DNA of 64,000 bases from Halichondria panicea (lineage: Eukaryota > Porifera > Demospongiae > Suberitida > Halichondriidae): the NCBI RefSeq assembly GCF_963675165.1, contig NC_087378.1, positions 8,516,725 through 8,580,724 of the forward strand, read 5' to 3'. This document shows, one piece after another, positions 43,528 to 61,122 of the stretch. Positions within the stretch are counted from its first letter, which is position 1; each line of letters opens with the position of its first letter. A model generated the notes under the pieces. It was given only the letters and a program-made list of their open reading frames with translations, was not told the origin of the DNA and ran no database searches. The position numbers and the translations under genes were made by a program.

Positions 43528-45032
43528 ATGGCCTGTAAAGTGAATGCCATCACCTCATACTTTACAGCTGTAGTAGTGCTAGCAATTCTAATCTTAGTCA
43601 CTTATAATGTAGTCTTATTATCAAGTTACAAACAGACAATAGTAACTCAAACACGGATGAAAGATGAAGGATTGGTACACCAAAACAAAGCACAGAAGTT
43701 GAATCCACTCGACTTAATCCCAAAGTTTCGTTCCCGAAAAGACTCTCTTTTAAAGCAACCACCGATTAATGAGCAAGAACACTTTATTGATAAAATTCCC
43801 AAACGCCAACTTTTAGACAATACTATTTACTCTGAGGATTTGAATGGAGAAGATCTCCAAAGATTTGAGTATTGTGAGAGCTCCATGAGGCAATCCAACG
43901 TTATCCCTTCTAGAGACAAGTGTAACTTTCTAGACAGTACTGGGAGGGAGGCAGTTGCTCTAGTCAGCTTCCCTGGCTCGGGTAACACGTGGATCCGTGG
44001 TTTATTAGAGGAGCTGACAGGAGTTTGCACTGGAGCAGTGTACTGTGACATCAGTCTACGTGCGGAGGGGTTCAGTGGCGAGTTCGTCCGTAGTGGGTCC
44101 GTGTTGGTCGTGAAGACTCATCGACATAGCCCTATTTGGACGGGGACCAATCTTAGACGGCCATTATCTGAAAGTGAAGGAAAGTACGGCTCTGCTGTTT
44201 TTGTTGTAAGGAATCCATTCAAGGCGTTGGTGGCCGAATGGAATCGAATAGTGGCCAATGGTTTCAATTCACACACTGTGTTCTTGGATACACACGTTAA
44301 GCAAGCAGGAGAGGAATGGTTTGGTAAGTTAATATATAGTTGTTGTTGTCTATAGTTACAGTGTACTTACTTACTAGCTACTAATTAAGTACTGTGACAA
44401 CATTGTGTACCTAGTACATCTACCTATTTTGTACATGGCTCTCTTATGTCCACATGCACACACTAACACATGCACACACTAACTATATACACACACTAAC
44501 TATATACACACACTAACTATATACACACACTAACTATATACACACACTAACTATATACACACACTAACTATATACACACACTAACTATACACACACACTA
44601 ACTATATACACACACTAACTATATACACACACTAACTATATACACACACTAACTATACACTATAATTATGCAGGAGAGAATAGTCGGTGGGCAGAGTTTG
44701 TACATGGACAAGCTCGGAAGTGGTTTATCATGATCTACAACTGGATCCACAAGAATCGACATCAGCCTCTACTGCTGATCAAGTACGAGCAACTCAGGAA
44801 TAATAAGGCGCTGGAAATGCACAAAATTCTCAAGTTCTTAGACATAAAGTTCACCATTGAAGAGGTTCAGACAAGAATTGATAATGGATTTAGCACGTTT
44901 CACAGACGCAAGAACAATGTGACTTTTGAACACTTCACAATAGAACAGAAACGATGGGTCAACAGTGCCATACTCAATGCAACAGCTTTAACAGAAACAC
45001 TTGATTTCAGGGAATATTTAATCAATGTCTAG
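43528..45032 (+). CDS. WSCD-like membrane sulfotransferase A
   Basis: Two exons (43528-44323, 44672-45032) split by a phase-1 intron. A type II membrane helix near the N-terminus (YFTAVVVLAILILVTYNVVL) precedes a sulfotransferase domain. The PAPS loop is VALVSFPGSGNTWIRGLLE and the 3'-phosphate motif is VFVVRNPFKALVAEWNR. Late signatures are LLLIKYEQLR and FTIEQKRWVNSAI. This follows the WSCD1/2 pattern (sialate O-sulfotransferases in vertebrates) but lacks the WSC domains. The natural acceptor is unknown. It ends 8 bp from the stop of a convergent paralogue. Confidence 0.88.
44455..44665. repeat. 17-bp minisatellite in the sulfotransferase A intron
   Basis: About ten copies of actaactatatacacacac in the single intron, ending about 10 bp before the acceptor. 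Confidence 0.9.
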
Positions 45033-45040
45033 CTAGAATG

Positions 45041-46291
45041 TTATACCTGCAAGTATCTATCTAAATCTAGAGTTACTTTGTTCCTTTTTAGTAGTTCGTT
45101 TGTTTTTTGTATCATTGACTTTATGAAGTAGATTTGTTCAAGTGTGTAATACTCATATCCCAAACTTTTAGCATGCGGACGTTTAAATTCTGTGTAACCT
45201 CCACTGATACTGGATGCCACATCTCTGGGGCTTGAATAGTCGATGTGGAGAAAGTCCAACAGTCGAGTGACCTCTCTCACAGTGTGGGTCTGCAAGTCCT
45301 CATAATACACCACATGGACCTTTGCATGATCCTGTAGCAACCAGTTCATGATCCTCTCCTTCCATGCTTGCATGTACACTTGCACAAAGGAAGCCCATTC
45401 TGGTGTTCCTGTATAAGGAAGAGGAATACACTTAATACTGCGGAATAATACATACCAACTAATGATCTCATGTACTGTAAACTCACTCCAGTATTCCTCT
45501 GATACAGTGTTTGTGTGGCTCTCATTATGTTCAATACCATTTGGAATCAAGACCAGATTTGTGATCCGTCGATTCCATTCAGCAACCAATGATTTGTACG
45601 GGTTCCTAATCATGAGTATTCCTGATCCAAAGTAAGGATGTTTGGGGTTTGGTTGTGTATAATTCACTCCATTCCACTGTGGCTCTATAGAATGTGTCTT
45701 CACAACCAGCACACTGCCACTCATCACACCTTCACCAATAAAACCACTTCGTCTCATAACATAGTCACAATGAATGAAGCCTGTACACGCGCCACTAGCC
45801 CTCTCAAGTAGCCATCGTAACCAAGTGTTACCCGAACCTTCAGCACTCACAAGTGCTACTGGAAGACGATTTCTCGCGTCTATAAACCGACATGGATTCT
45901 CCCTCAATGAGGCCTTGATCTCCAATGGATCCATGTACCGGAAAACCTCTCTCATGCACTTCTTTTGAGCGACCCTCTCCCTGCTGGTGAGGTACTCAGA
46001 GCAATGTCTCTGCTCACAGTTGTCATCCACACTCGTGGCATCTCTAGCGTCCCGCAAAGGAGCATCCATTGCCACAAAATAATCTGACGGAGATAATTCT
46101 TAGTATGTGTTGTGCAAGTTTAGCGTCTAGTACACAGACAGTAAGCTATACAGTGCAATACCTTCATAATCCACTGTCTCCTCAGCCGGTGCAGTGGCGT
46201 ACCAGATCACCAAGATGGAGACTACTGTACCTAAGCAGAGTAGGTATACAATCTTACAAGCAGTAGAACTTCTAAATTTATGTCTGTACAT
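45041..46291 (-). CDS. WSCD-like membrane sulfotransferase B
   Basis: Three exons: 46162-46291, 45487-46083, 45041-45408. Exon 1 gives the membrane anchor (IVYLLCLGTVVSILVIWYA). Exon 2 carries VALVSAEGSGNTWLRWLLE (PAPS loop) and LMIRNPYKSLVAEWNRR. Exon 3 carries VVYYEDLQ and YTLEQIYFIKSMI. The second intron has the same phase and position as in paralogue A, supporting tandem inversion of one ancestor. That intron is 78 bp, a multiple of three, with no stop, so an unspliced message would still read through with 26 extra residues. The first Gly of the PAPS loop area is changed (SAEGSGNT versus SFPGSGNT), which may alter activity. Confidence 0.87.
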
Positions 46292-46465
46292 GATGATAGC
46301 TGTATGATAGCTAGGCTGCTATAAAAGTGTTCAGTGCCCAAAATTAATGTCAGAGAACAATATATAACATTCATCTTCAGATAATGAATAGACAGTTCTG
46401 TTCACACTATACCATCAATGCATCAATGCATCAACACACACGTACACGTACAATGAACAGTTGAG

Positions 46466-49369
46466 TTATTTTGTAAGAAAGTCAAAAGAAGCACTTGCAG
46501 TTTGCCCACTGGCACAGTCGATAGCTTTAGCACTGATCTCAGTTTCCCCAAACATCATTGACAGTATTATCTCTCGTGGTTCATCGCTTTTCTCCACATC
46601 GGAGGAGAGCCAAAATTTCAATTGACCAACTTTCACGCATCCCGGATCATTAATATATTCAACAACTTCTTGTTCACTTGCGTAAAGATTAATTAGAGTC
46701 GACTGTTTAACAGTATTTTCTGCCACAGTGTAACTCCTGGTAACCACGTGCCCGAGGGAGATGGCTTGGTCTGCATACACAAATGCATCAAAGATGCCCG
46801 AACACCATTCACTGCAATCTCTGACCACTTTCAGCTCTTCTGGATGTTTCCCCGGTATGAATCTGTTTAAGCAGGCCACTCCATACGTGAACAGTGATCT
46901 CCTCACATGAACAACAGTCGGATCATGCCCAAACATTACAGCACCTTTCAGGATAGTCAGACTGACATTTTGTGGGATGACCACTTTAAGGAAAGGTCGA
47001 AATGCGTTGTGAACAGCATCTTGTAATATTGGTGACTCAGCAAATCCTCCGACAAGGAATAGATATTCAATTCTCGACAAATTTGGGAGTGAAAGAATTT
47101 CTTGAATATGTTGTATAATTGCGCTCACAACTGGTTCAAATAGTTCCATCATTATTGAGGGAGAGAGTCTGAGCATTCCTTGTGACGTCCACTGCACACC
47201 TTCCTCTCCGTACTCTTGCACAGCTGTTCGTACTGACTTACCCGTCTTGTCCATGAAGCTCTCAATTAATGAAAATGGTAGAGGAATGCTTATTGCTACT
47301 TGCTTGGTCGGACAGAAAGAACACTTCCTCGTTTCAAATGTGTTAACAAGTTCCAACCAACTGATCGGTTTAGTCTTGACAAAATCAACGAGAAAATCTT
47401 CCCCGAAAATATCCGAGAGGAGTAGTTCAAATTGACAGTCGACGCCCATTGAACCCCATGTACCACCCGTGGCTTTGTGCAGCTCCTTGAGGTTCCTTGT
47501 ACGAGTGAGCTCGTGTACCGTGATGTCCACTGTCCCTCCTCCACAGTCGGCCACTATGTACCTCGTGCAGTCACTGTCACCAGTCGAACTCAGATCAATT
47601 TCTGGAGCAGACGATCGTGTCAGATACTCTATATACAGGGGGATAGAAAGTATATAATACAGTGAATGTTTTTATAGCATAAGGTAATTAGCTTACAAAG
47701 CAATAACTATTTGATGTCGCATTTTTTTGCATGACGTTCAGTACTACCAATGTGGAGAATGTGTGTATCTGTAACCTGGAGGTTTGTACGTGGGTGCCCC
47801 AGTGGAGGGTGAGGAGGAGCCGGCTGCTGTTGGTCTGGAGGGGGAGAGTGGTGTGTCTGGCACACACTCCCTTGCATGCAGGCTCTGGCAGTAGATGGAG
47901 GCGGCCTCCGGTTCCAAGGCAATTATCAACTGCTTCCAGTTGTCTGACTTCAACAGTCCTGCCTGCAAGGGTGCAGTACATGCACTATATATGTATGACA
48001 CTTCACACTGTACACATGCACAAGCAGATCTGCTTTCTTTAACAAGTAGTGTTTACATGCAAGCGTATAATAAAGAATTCTTTGAGTTTAGACAGTTTAT
48101 TATAGGCCACCTTCTCCCAACTGTTTATTTCCAATATATACGGAGGATGAACTTATTCTAATACACATGCATCCCAACAGAACACTACAGCAATTCATAC
48201 TGCAATATAGACTAGTTGACTAATGAATAGGTTTGCTGGCAATGCCACCCTGCTTGTGTTGTAACCCAACACCCATGGGCGGCACTAGGAGGCACTATGA
48301 TTGTGCCTAACCATTCTACACAAACACAGTTATTCCATGAATATCGACATTGGTTGTTAGAGCACACGGCAGAGCTATGAATATTAAGGTGACTTAAAAT
48401 CTATTAAATGCTGCCACTGCTGTCAGTGCATGGGGTTAGTGTTGGGTTACCTGTACTGCAGCATGTCTCATGAATTGCTTGGCAGACTGTCTCCAAATCG
48501 CAGGGACAGTGACAACCCACTGAATATCATCAGAGGAGAACCCAGCTTGCACAATGGAGACATCGTTAAGCTCCTTGATACAGCTCTCCTTGAAGAAGCG
48601 TAGAGCATGACCAAACACAATAGTAGCAAGAGCCCTCTGCCCATTGGACGCCTCTAACTCCATGCTCATGTTCAAGTCCTATGCACAAGTATGATAATTG
48701 TGTGCAAAATCTTTGGTTACCTTTCTTGTGTGTAGCTCCAGCTTGAACTTCTCAAAGTAGAGCCATTTCTTTGCTTGGATCTCGTCCAGGTCATGGTAAG
48801 CCTCTCGTGCCTCATGCCCAAAAGAGTGAAAACCTCCCTTATCATTTAAGAGAAGAATGGTTGGAATCTTGTGAGTGGATGCTCCCCCATATCTCCCTCC
48901 ATTGGTGGTCCTCATCAGGCTGATATCTTCAGGATGGTTGCTGAAGGAGTACGCATAACCACTGTATGTGGTGCCAAAGTCAATTGCCACCACAGCTCTA
49001 TAGCCAGACCTCGCTGCAGCCCCTGAAAGTGGAGTGGTTGGGGACAATGAGAGACCTCCCAGGGAATCCAGAAGAATTGTGTCCGAGTCAGAGCTGTTGT
49101 CTGCAACAAACAACTCTAAAAATGGTTGTCACCTAGATCTATGGTAGCATTGCAATGTATTTCACGGTGAGATGCATGCAACTGCATTACTGTCTCAGTT
49201 CAGCTAGCCTACCTAAGTGGTGGCTCCTGTCTGTTGCTGGTGACTTGACTTTGTTGGAACTCCTTCTTTTGATCATTCTTCCTATGCTCTTGGCCTTGGG
49301 ACTTGCACTGCGAATGAAACTCTTTAGATGACCTCCCTTTGGGCTTGCTGAAGCATTGCTAGTAGCCAT
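46466..49369 (-). CDS. HSPA12-like Hsp70-family ATPase A
   Basis: About six exons from ATG 49369 to the stop at 46466. A basic Ser/Lys-rich N-terminus (PKAKSIGRMIKRRSSNKVK) precedes a divergent Hsp70 nucleotide-binding domain. Phosphate 1 is [17 protein letters not shown]; a middle part reads [17 protein letters not shown] and [14 protein letters not shown]; phosphate 2 is [17 protein letters not shown]; the adenosine motif is [13 protein letters not shown]. These match animal HSPA12A/B, which lack a normal substrate-binding domain. It is divergently paired with paralogue B. Exon borders at 48.7, 48.45, 47.96 and 47.63 kb are approximate. Confidence 0.9.
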
Positions 49370-49770
49370 GACTGCTGCTCTTATAACAGATCAATACTAT
49401 AAAACAGTTTGTTATTCTGACGACCTTTCCCTTATTTCACTGCAATTTGCAAGTGCAAATGGGGGTGTGTCTGCTCTTGCTGAAATGTGCAGCACAAGAT
49501 GCCTTGGACACCGCAAATCAAAACAACTGTTCACGGGGGAGTGTACTCAACTATGCTATGATCTGCATGCATGACACGACTGTGCAAACCTGAGATCAAT
49601 CAAGCTGCTCCCACCCAAACAAGAGTTGTAAGGAAGGCTTTGAGACTACAAAAACGACATCTAGAAGAGTAATTGTGGTAATCTCTACCTACCAAGCCAG
49701 ACAAGTGCAGCGAGCTTGCTACTCTACACAAGCGGTGGTAATTGCATTAGTGGCTGCTGCTCAAGGAGAC
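49370..49770. promoter_or_regulatory. Divergent promoter interval of the HSPA12-like pair
   Basis: About 400 bp between the two start codons. No HSE (nGAAn arrays) could be convincingly picked out by eye. Confidence 0.45.
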
Positions 49771-52700
49771 ATGGCACAGCAAAATGGCTACTATGTGGAC
49801 ACTAGGACAACTCCAACAGTTTCCCCGGCAACTCTTCTCTCCAGAAACAACTCTACCACTACTTCGGGTTCGTCTTCTCCGACTGACAAACATTTTGTTG
49901 TGGCAGCCATTGATTTCGGTACAACTTACAGTGGCTATGCATTCTCCTTCACACGAGACCAGGACAGCATACACATGATGAGGAAATGGGAGGGTGGGGA
50001 TCCAGGAGTCTCAAATCAGAAGACACCCACCACTCTACTATTGAAGCCTAATGGAGAGTTTCATTCGTTTGGCTTTGGAGCACGAGACTACTACCATGAT
50101 CTGGAGGAGATTGAGGCTAGAAGGTGGTACTATTTTGAGAAGTTTAAGATGAGTCTTCATTCAAGTCAAGTGAGTCGTATAATATTATTGTATGTGTAGG
50201 TGGCAGTAATGAGGCTTGCATAAGTATATTCTCCTTAACTAACTCATTAAATTCCTGATGATATAAATCCTCTACTTCGACTCATTCCCTCAAGGCCTGT
50301 GTGTACTGAACACATAATGTACAACACCCATAATTACTAATGTATTCTTGCTTTCCCATGCTAATGTGCAAGATGTCATTTCCCCCCTAGTCATGTTCAA
50401 TCAGGCATTTCTTGTTGTGGCTAGCTAGACTTGTGCAGCCTTCCTAGATTAGTAGCTGTATATGTGTGTGTACTGTTAAGTGTGCTATGTGAAATATTTC
50501 CCCCTGTACATTGGTAGAGCAGACTATAGGCACATCTCCATGTCTGCCCAGTGCATGTTCTCGTGTGTATCTCAGAGTGTATACAGTTACATTATTGTGG
50601 CTTTGAGAAGTGCTATAATGCCATACAATCAGTACACCTACATGCTCTAATTGAATGCCCCACACATTCAGAACAAGCATGCAGCATTTCGGTGTTTGTT
50701 TAAATTTGTGGCTATCTTCTGAAAATTATATGTTATACTTGTGTGAGATTGGTAGCTCAGCATGTAGCGTGGTCTGTAATGCCAACTGTGTGAGATTGGT
50801 AGCTCAGCATGTAGCGTGGTCTGTAATGCCAACTGTATCTATATCCGTGTGTCCGTTGGAACAAACACATGGTCTACCACATTGGCTTGTAGCTGTTTCC
50901 AAACAGGACACGGATTATATACTTGTAAGACTTTGTTGCTGAAGGACAGCATTGAAAAACAGCTCATGAGCATACATAACTATAGCTGTACAGTTACTCA
51001 TCACTGTAGCATTAACATGGCTTGCACTGCATGTTGCAATAATATCATTATTGTGTGTGAGGTACATGCACTTGCATGAGGAAATAATAATGGATGAGAG
51101 GTAGGAGAGGCCATGATTAATTGATCTAACCATATTTGCCCCCACTGGACAGGATATGCATAAAGTCGGCTGACTATTGTAACGTGATAGTGTTGCTCTA
51201 GAATGTCAAGCATTTCAGCTCACGAGAACTCTTGTTAATTCCATCTTTAGGCTCCCACCAAAAACTGCTAATTGCAATCCCGAGTTGTGTGTGGTACCAT
51301 GCACTTATGATAATTGTGATGTAATCAGTGAAAGTTCACCAACTACTAAATAGTGCATTAACCTTGTTAGTTCAGGACGACCGACTCCCCCAGTTCAGTT
51401 CAAAGGATGTGGCACCACGGACCCTCTCAAGAGCTGCATGTATGTAGGGGGCCACACTTAATTGAATTAACCCCTGTTTGTTTTGATAGTCCTCGACGTT
51501 GCAAGTAACATAATCTCATTATAGGAGTTCTGACTTAAGTTACGAACCTCCCATCATCTGACACACTTATTGAACACCATCAAAAGAAGTTTCAAATTCC
51601 AGTAGCACAGTAGCTTACGAGTATGGTAACAGTAATTCACACTATAATGGCCAAAGAGTGTGCGTGTTTAACTATACTATCTTGATAATGTAATTTCAAC
51701 CTGGCTGGAACATGGCGGGAACATGGTGGGAAGACGGGCATGCCAGTAGCTAATGCCGTTAATTAGGTTAACACAAAACCAAGCAAGCATGACGATTATT
51801 TTTGTAGCTCTCTAGTTTACAAATCTCTCTTGAATCACTATAACAACAGAGGTTGAGTGGAGCGTGTTTGCATGACATGTCTATTGCATGCATGGGAATT
51901 CCATGACAGTGTGCATGTGGCCACCATCCTTACAGTGTGCATGTGGCCACCATCCTTAATTCTTTGGTAATTACTATAAGTGGTAGATTATGAATGAAAG
52001 GGTGAGGTAAGTGTTACAGTCCTGCATGTTGATATAGCAGTAGCAGCTGATGGCAACGTGTGTGGTACTATATACATGATCAAAGACAGTGAGAATGCTG
52101 ATAATTGCACAATCAATCCATACGTACTGTAGCTACTTAGTCTCCACTATGATTCACACGTGCCTGTTGACTGCCAATCCCATATCCATGCTATATATCA
52201 AATGATAGAGTCGAATTTCCGACTAATTGTTGGAATGTGATTACTTCACTCCCCTCAGTGCATTACACACACCACTTGAGAATATGGCTGCATTAGGCCA
52301 AACATTATTCTGGGCCCAATATATCAATAGTGTTGTTGATACATGTTGCTTTAGCTTGTGCTGCATGCAGTAACCTGACAACATGCTGTAACTAACTTGA
52401 TTGCATCCCGGTTGTGTAGGATTTACACAAGGGAGTGGAGTTGCAAGCAGCCAATGGCAAGAAGATGCTTGCCCTGAAGGTGTTTGCTTATGCTCTCAAG
52501 TTCTTCAAAGACCACTGTTTGCAAGAGTTGTCTGATCAGTCCTCCACAAAGATTGTCAATGATGACATTCGATGGGTCATCACGGTCCCAGCCATTTGGA
52601 GGCAGCCTGCCAAACAGTTCATGAGACAAGCAGCTTACGAAGTGAGTACCTCAGTTATAATAGCTGTTGACTTAGTCATATGTTATAGCATTACATTATT

Positions 52701-54092
52701 GCAAACACAGTTAATACTATTCTATGTGCTATATATCTACCATGCCATAATTATCCTTATTAGAATAGAATATAATTTCCTCTCCAGGCTGGTCTTGCGT
52801 CTGCCCAGTCCCCGTCTCAACTCATCATTGCCCTCGAACCAGAAGCTGCATCCATCTACTGTCGTAAGCTGAAGCAACGAGAGCTTATGCCGGACGACGA
52901 TTTCATTGGAAGCTCATCTCCAATCAATCATCGAAGAACAAATAGTTTGACTAGAAAGCCACCTATTACTGGAAAAACCAGCACAGAATTTAAGGCAGGT
53001 ACACGATACATAGTGGTTGATTGCGGAGGCGGTACTGTGGATCTCACTGTACACGAAATGGAGGATTTAGGAACATTGAAAGAGCTGCACAAAGCGTCCG
53101 GAGGTGCTTGGGGTGCAATTGGTGTCGACAAAGAGTTTGAAAATTTGCTTGTGAAGATTTTCGGAATCGATTTTGTGGTGAGCTTCAAGAACCAAAAACC
53201 TGCTGGTTGGGTGGATCTGATGATAGCGTTTGAGGCAAAGAAACGTACTGCCAGTCCAACGAAATCCAACCCTCTCAACATTTCACTTCCATTCTCGTTC
53301 ATTGAACACTATTCAAAGCTCAAGGGACACTCCGTGGAGCAAGCCATTCGACGGTTTGGCAATAAAGATATTCGGTGGTCTTCGCAGGGTATGCTTCGTC
53401 TTTCTCCTGGTGCAATGTTGGCTCTCTTTGAGCCAGTCATGAGGGAGATCGTCAGACACATCAGCGATCTACTCAAGAAGCCGGAACTAGAGGGAGTCAA
53501 GTTCATGTTTTTGGTCGGAGGGTTTGCAGAATCTCCCCTTTTACAGAACGAGATTAGAATGGCCTTCTCCACTCATCTCCATGTCATCATTCCTCAAGAT
53601 GTTGGCCTCACTATTCTCAAAGGTGCAGTCATGTTTGGCCTGGACCCGACAGTGGTTAGGGTTCGTAGGTCAGCACTCACATACGGTGTAGGTGTGCTCA
53701 ACAGATATGTTCCCGGGAAACACCCTCCAAACAAACGTACCACTAAAGAAGGAGTTGAATGGTGCACAGACATTTTCGATACATTTGTGACTATTGATCA
53801 ATCTATAGCACTAGGAGAAAAGGTGACGAGAAGCTACACTCCTGCAAAATCATATCAGACATCAACGATCATAGGAGTGTTTTGCAGTGACAAGGAACAC
53901 AACATGTTCACGACGGACCCTGGAGTGAAGAGGTGCGGAGAGCTGTACCTGGAGATGCCAGATATCACTGGTGGAAAGGCAAGAGAGCTACAAGCAACTA
54001 TGCTGTTTGGAGACACAGAGATTAAAGTACAGGCTGTAGACCTAACCAGTGGTAGGACCGCAATCGCTAAGATTGATTTTCTCAACAAATAA
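49771..54092 (+). CDS. HSPA12-like Hsp70-family ATPase B
   Basis: Three or more exons: 49771-50169, 52420-52641, 52788-54092. Signatures run in the same order as paralogue [110 protein letters not shown]. The end, IAKIDFLNK, parallels SASFDFLTK of A. Both splits fall at the same residues as in A, so the pair arose by inverted duplication after the introns existed. The first intron is 2.25 kb, by far the longest in the window. The basic tail exon of A has no match here. Confidence 0.9.
50170..52419. other. Long intron of HSPA12-like B
   Basis: No coding sequence recognised. It contains a 43-bp direct duplication (about 50745-50832, tgtgagattggtagctcagc...) and a 26-bp one (51906-51957, cagtgtgcatgtggccacca...). 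Confidence 0.6.
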
Positions 54093-54406
54093 AATAACTG
54101 AATGACGCAACTGTTTTTGTACATTTTGTTGAATTATTGTTCCTTTTTTTGTTCACTTTTTTTATATTTTGCATATCACTTTTTCTCATAGAGCACTTTC
54201 CACCTTTTTTTTTTGATTACAATTACAACTAATAAGAGCATGCGCATTGGATAACCTCGAATGGAAGCCGCAATAATAAATGTCCAGGCGAATAATTATT
54301 TTGATTTAACGCTCTTTACCAGTTACAGGCAGCATGCAACTGGAACAGCAGAGAACACCAATATCCATATCCATATCCTCCAGCAGATACAAGCAAGAAA
54401 TATCAG
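54093..54406. other. Intergenic, HSPA12-like B to TTC14
   Basis: AT-rich with T-runs. It should hold the 3' end of one gene and the promoter of the next. Confidence 0.4.
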
Positions 54407-58886
<4,480 letters not shown>

Positions 58887-59086
58887 CACTTTATATATAT
58901 GCACGAAATTTTACCTTAAAAATATTTGTAATAAATTTTCAATTTGAACTTTTTTCGACTGAGTTTACAAGTGAAAAATTTGCTGCCACATACTGTACAA
59001 TACATGTATTATCATAAAATATAAGTGATGACTAGCCAATAGTCGTAAGAGCTATAATCATAGTCCAGGGAGCTTGCATGTTCGCG

Positions 59087-60546
59087 CTATGACTTAGTGA
59101 ATGTTAATAGTTCTGTGCTGTCAAAACTGGACACTGCAAACCTGGCCCCAAATGGACCAATGAAACGTCCTCCACACAACACACTGTTGGCAACTGTCGT
59201 TGAGTAGACAAGGGACACCTGCAGTGAGTGCAGTGAGTGCAGGGAAGCATAAACATACGCAATACATGTGTACACTGATCACTTGACCATCCACATTCCC
59301 GTAAAAATATTTCACAAGGGGTGTGACAAATTTTTTAGTCTTTACTTAACACTGTCTAAATACATAGCTAAAACTGATGAGAGCATTATCACCTTGTTAG
59401 AGTCTACATCAGTTGGCAGTTTCCACACACTGACAGTACTGTCCTCAGAAGCAGACAGCAACTGCATAGCAAATTCATGTAACTATAGGATGGTGTTCTC
59501 TGATATATTCTCACCAGTCCAGCCTGTAGTGCCACATCGAGGGCATTGATGCAACGAGCGTGAGCAGCTATCTCCACCATCTTAGCGCTCGTCTCACTGT
59601 TGTAGATCTTTATCAGACCATTTGAGAATCCACCAATCAGCAGAGATTTCCAGAAACAAAGACACTGACATGGAACGTTACTGTGTGTGTGTGTGTGTGT
59701 GGGGGGGGTTGTCTTTAAGAGGTGATATGTGGGGGCAGGCCACTCAATATGCACTTGGCAAGATAAAGTTTACCTTGAATCATTGATAACGGCAAAGGTG
59801 TCATCACAAGTGATGGGATCTAACCAGACCACAATCACTCCTCTCTCATCACAACTGGCCAGACGACCCTTCTCATTAGTAGCCAGTGCACAGATGGGAT
59901 AGGAGTGGGCCTGCAACTGCTTGGTGAACTTGACATCTCCACTCTGGGCTGAAACATTGAGCACCAGAATGGGACCCTCAGAAGTACCTGAGTGGAATCA
60001 ATACACTAAACTAGTACAGTACTGACACCATCTTACCAATGCAGACGTAGTTTCCAACTGAAGCAATGCCTCTGGCAAATCTACTAGCAAATGAACCCTC
60101 AGGCGTATCAAATCTGTTCAGATAGAGTTGCTTGCTTCCATTCCACTCCAGAATCTGCATGTACATGTAGTCTAGAAATGAGGTCCAAAGAAATCAATAT
60201 TTCACCTGAAATCCTTTGAATGAGGTCAAAATGAGGACAACACGTAACGATTGAAGTTGACACCACATTGCCTGAAATAATGTAGGGGTTGCTATAGTGA
60301 TACACACTCGAACATAGTTACCCCAGTTAGATAAGAGGCTGGATCTTTACTGCTCTTCGACTCATCATAAAACACCTCCTCGAGATTGCTGACTCCCGAG
60401 GCAGCATGTACGATATTGATGGATCCCTTGTGAGTGACTGCAAGGGTAGTGCTGTCTCCCTCCAGCCCAGTCAGCACTGAGAGATTGTTGGCCACCAGGG
60501 AGGCACTGGATTTCAATGTAGTGGTAGTACCCTTGTTGTAAGCCAT
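59087..60546 (-). CDS. WDR54: WDR54, WD40-repeat protein
   Basis: About seven exons from ATG 60546 to the stop at 59087. Matches to human WDR54 run through the length: SASLVANNLSVLTGLEG at the start, FARGIASVGNYVCIG, LQAHSYPICALATNE, SLLIGGFSNGLIKIYNS, AHARCINALDVALQAGLV, LLSASEDSTVSVWKLP and VLCGGRFIGPFGARFAVSSF near the end. It is a beta-propeller protein with a poorly known cellular role (reported links to microtubules and EGFR signalling). An earlier GTG at 60549 is not needed. It is head-to-head with MGAT2. Confidence 0.9.
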
Positions 60547-61122
60547 CACATATATATACTTGTGTTGACTGCTGCTACATATACATGTATGGGCGAGCTG
60601 CAGTCCTTTATAGATAAAGATCTACAAGCCACGCCCACTTTCTGTAGCAGTTGTCAAGAGGAAAGAGGGAGATGCTTTCTGACATGATCTCAACAAAGTC
60701 TTGATAAGAGACTCAGAGAGCTAGCTGGACGTACTGAATGAGCTGGTAGAACAGTGTTCCCGCTGTACACATAGGTGAGTTTATTATAGTGATGTTTCTG
60801 CTATTAAAAGATAAATGATTAATTGATTCATAGATAGTAGCTACTATCTATGATTGATTGAAGGTTGTGTTATACTGTAGTTTAGCATATTAATATAGGC
60901 AGCCACAGTTATAGGCAACCACAGTTATAGGCAGCCACAGTTATAGGCAACCACAGTTATAGGCAGCCACAGTTATAGGCAGCCACAGTTATAGGCAGCC
61001 ACAGTTATATCTGACCAGGCAGTGGTAGTATTGTCTAGTATTGTCGTGTACACCACTCTCTCCCTCTACAGAACCAACTGTGTGAGTAGTCCCTACGTGT
61101 GTGTGTGTGTGTGTGTGTAGAG
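60547..61122. promoter_or_regulatory. WDR54/MGAT2 divergent interval with 5' UTR intron and minisatellite
   Basis: A likely 5' UTR donor (catag|gtgagt, 60774) and acceptor (ctctacag, 61070) flank an intron. That intron holds six to seven copies (60896-61012) of ggcagccacagttata. A GT tract lies just before the MGAT2 start. Confidence 0.55.

Noticed and set aside
50745-50832. tRNA-like GGTAGCTCAGC motif in the HSPA12-like B intron
   Set aside because: Only an A-box-like phrase, duplicated once, with no B box or stem pairing.
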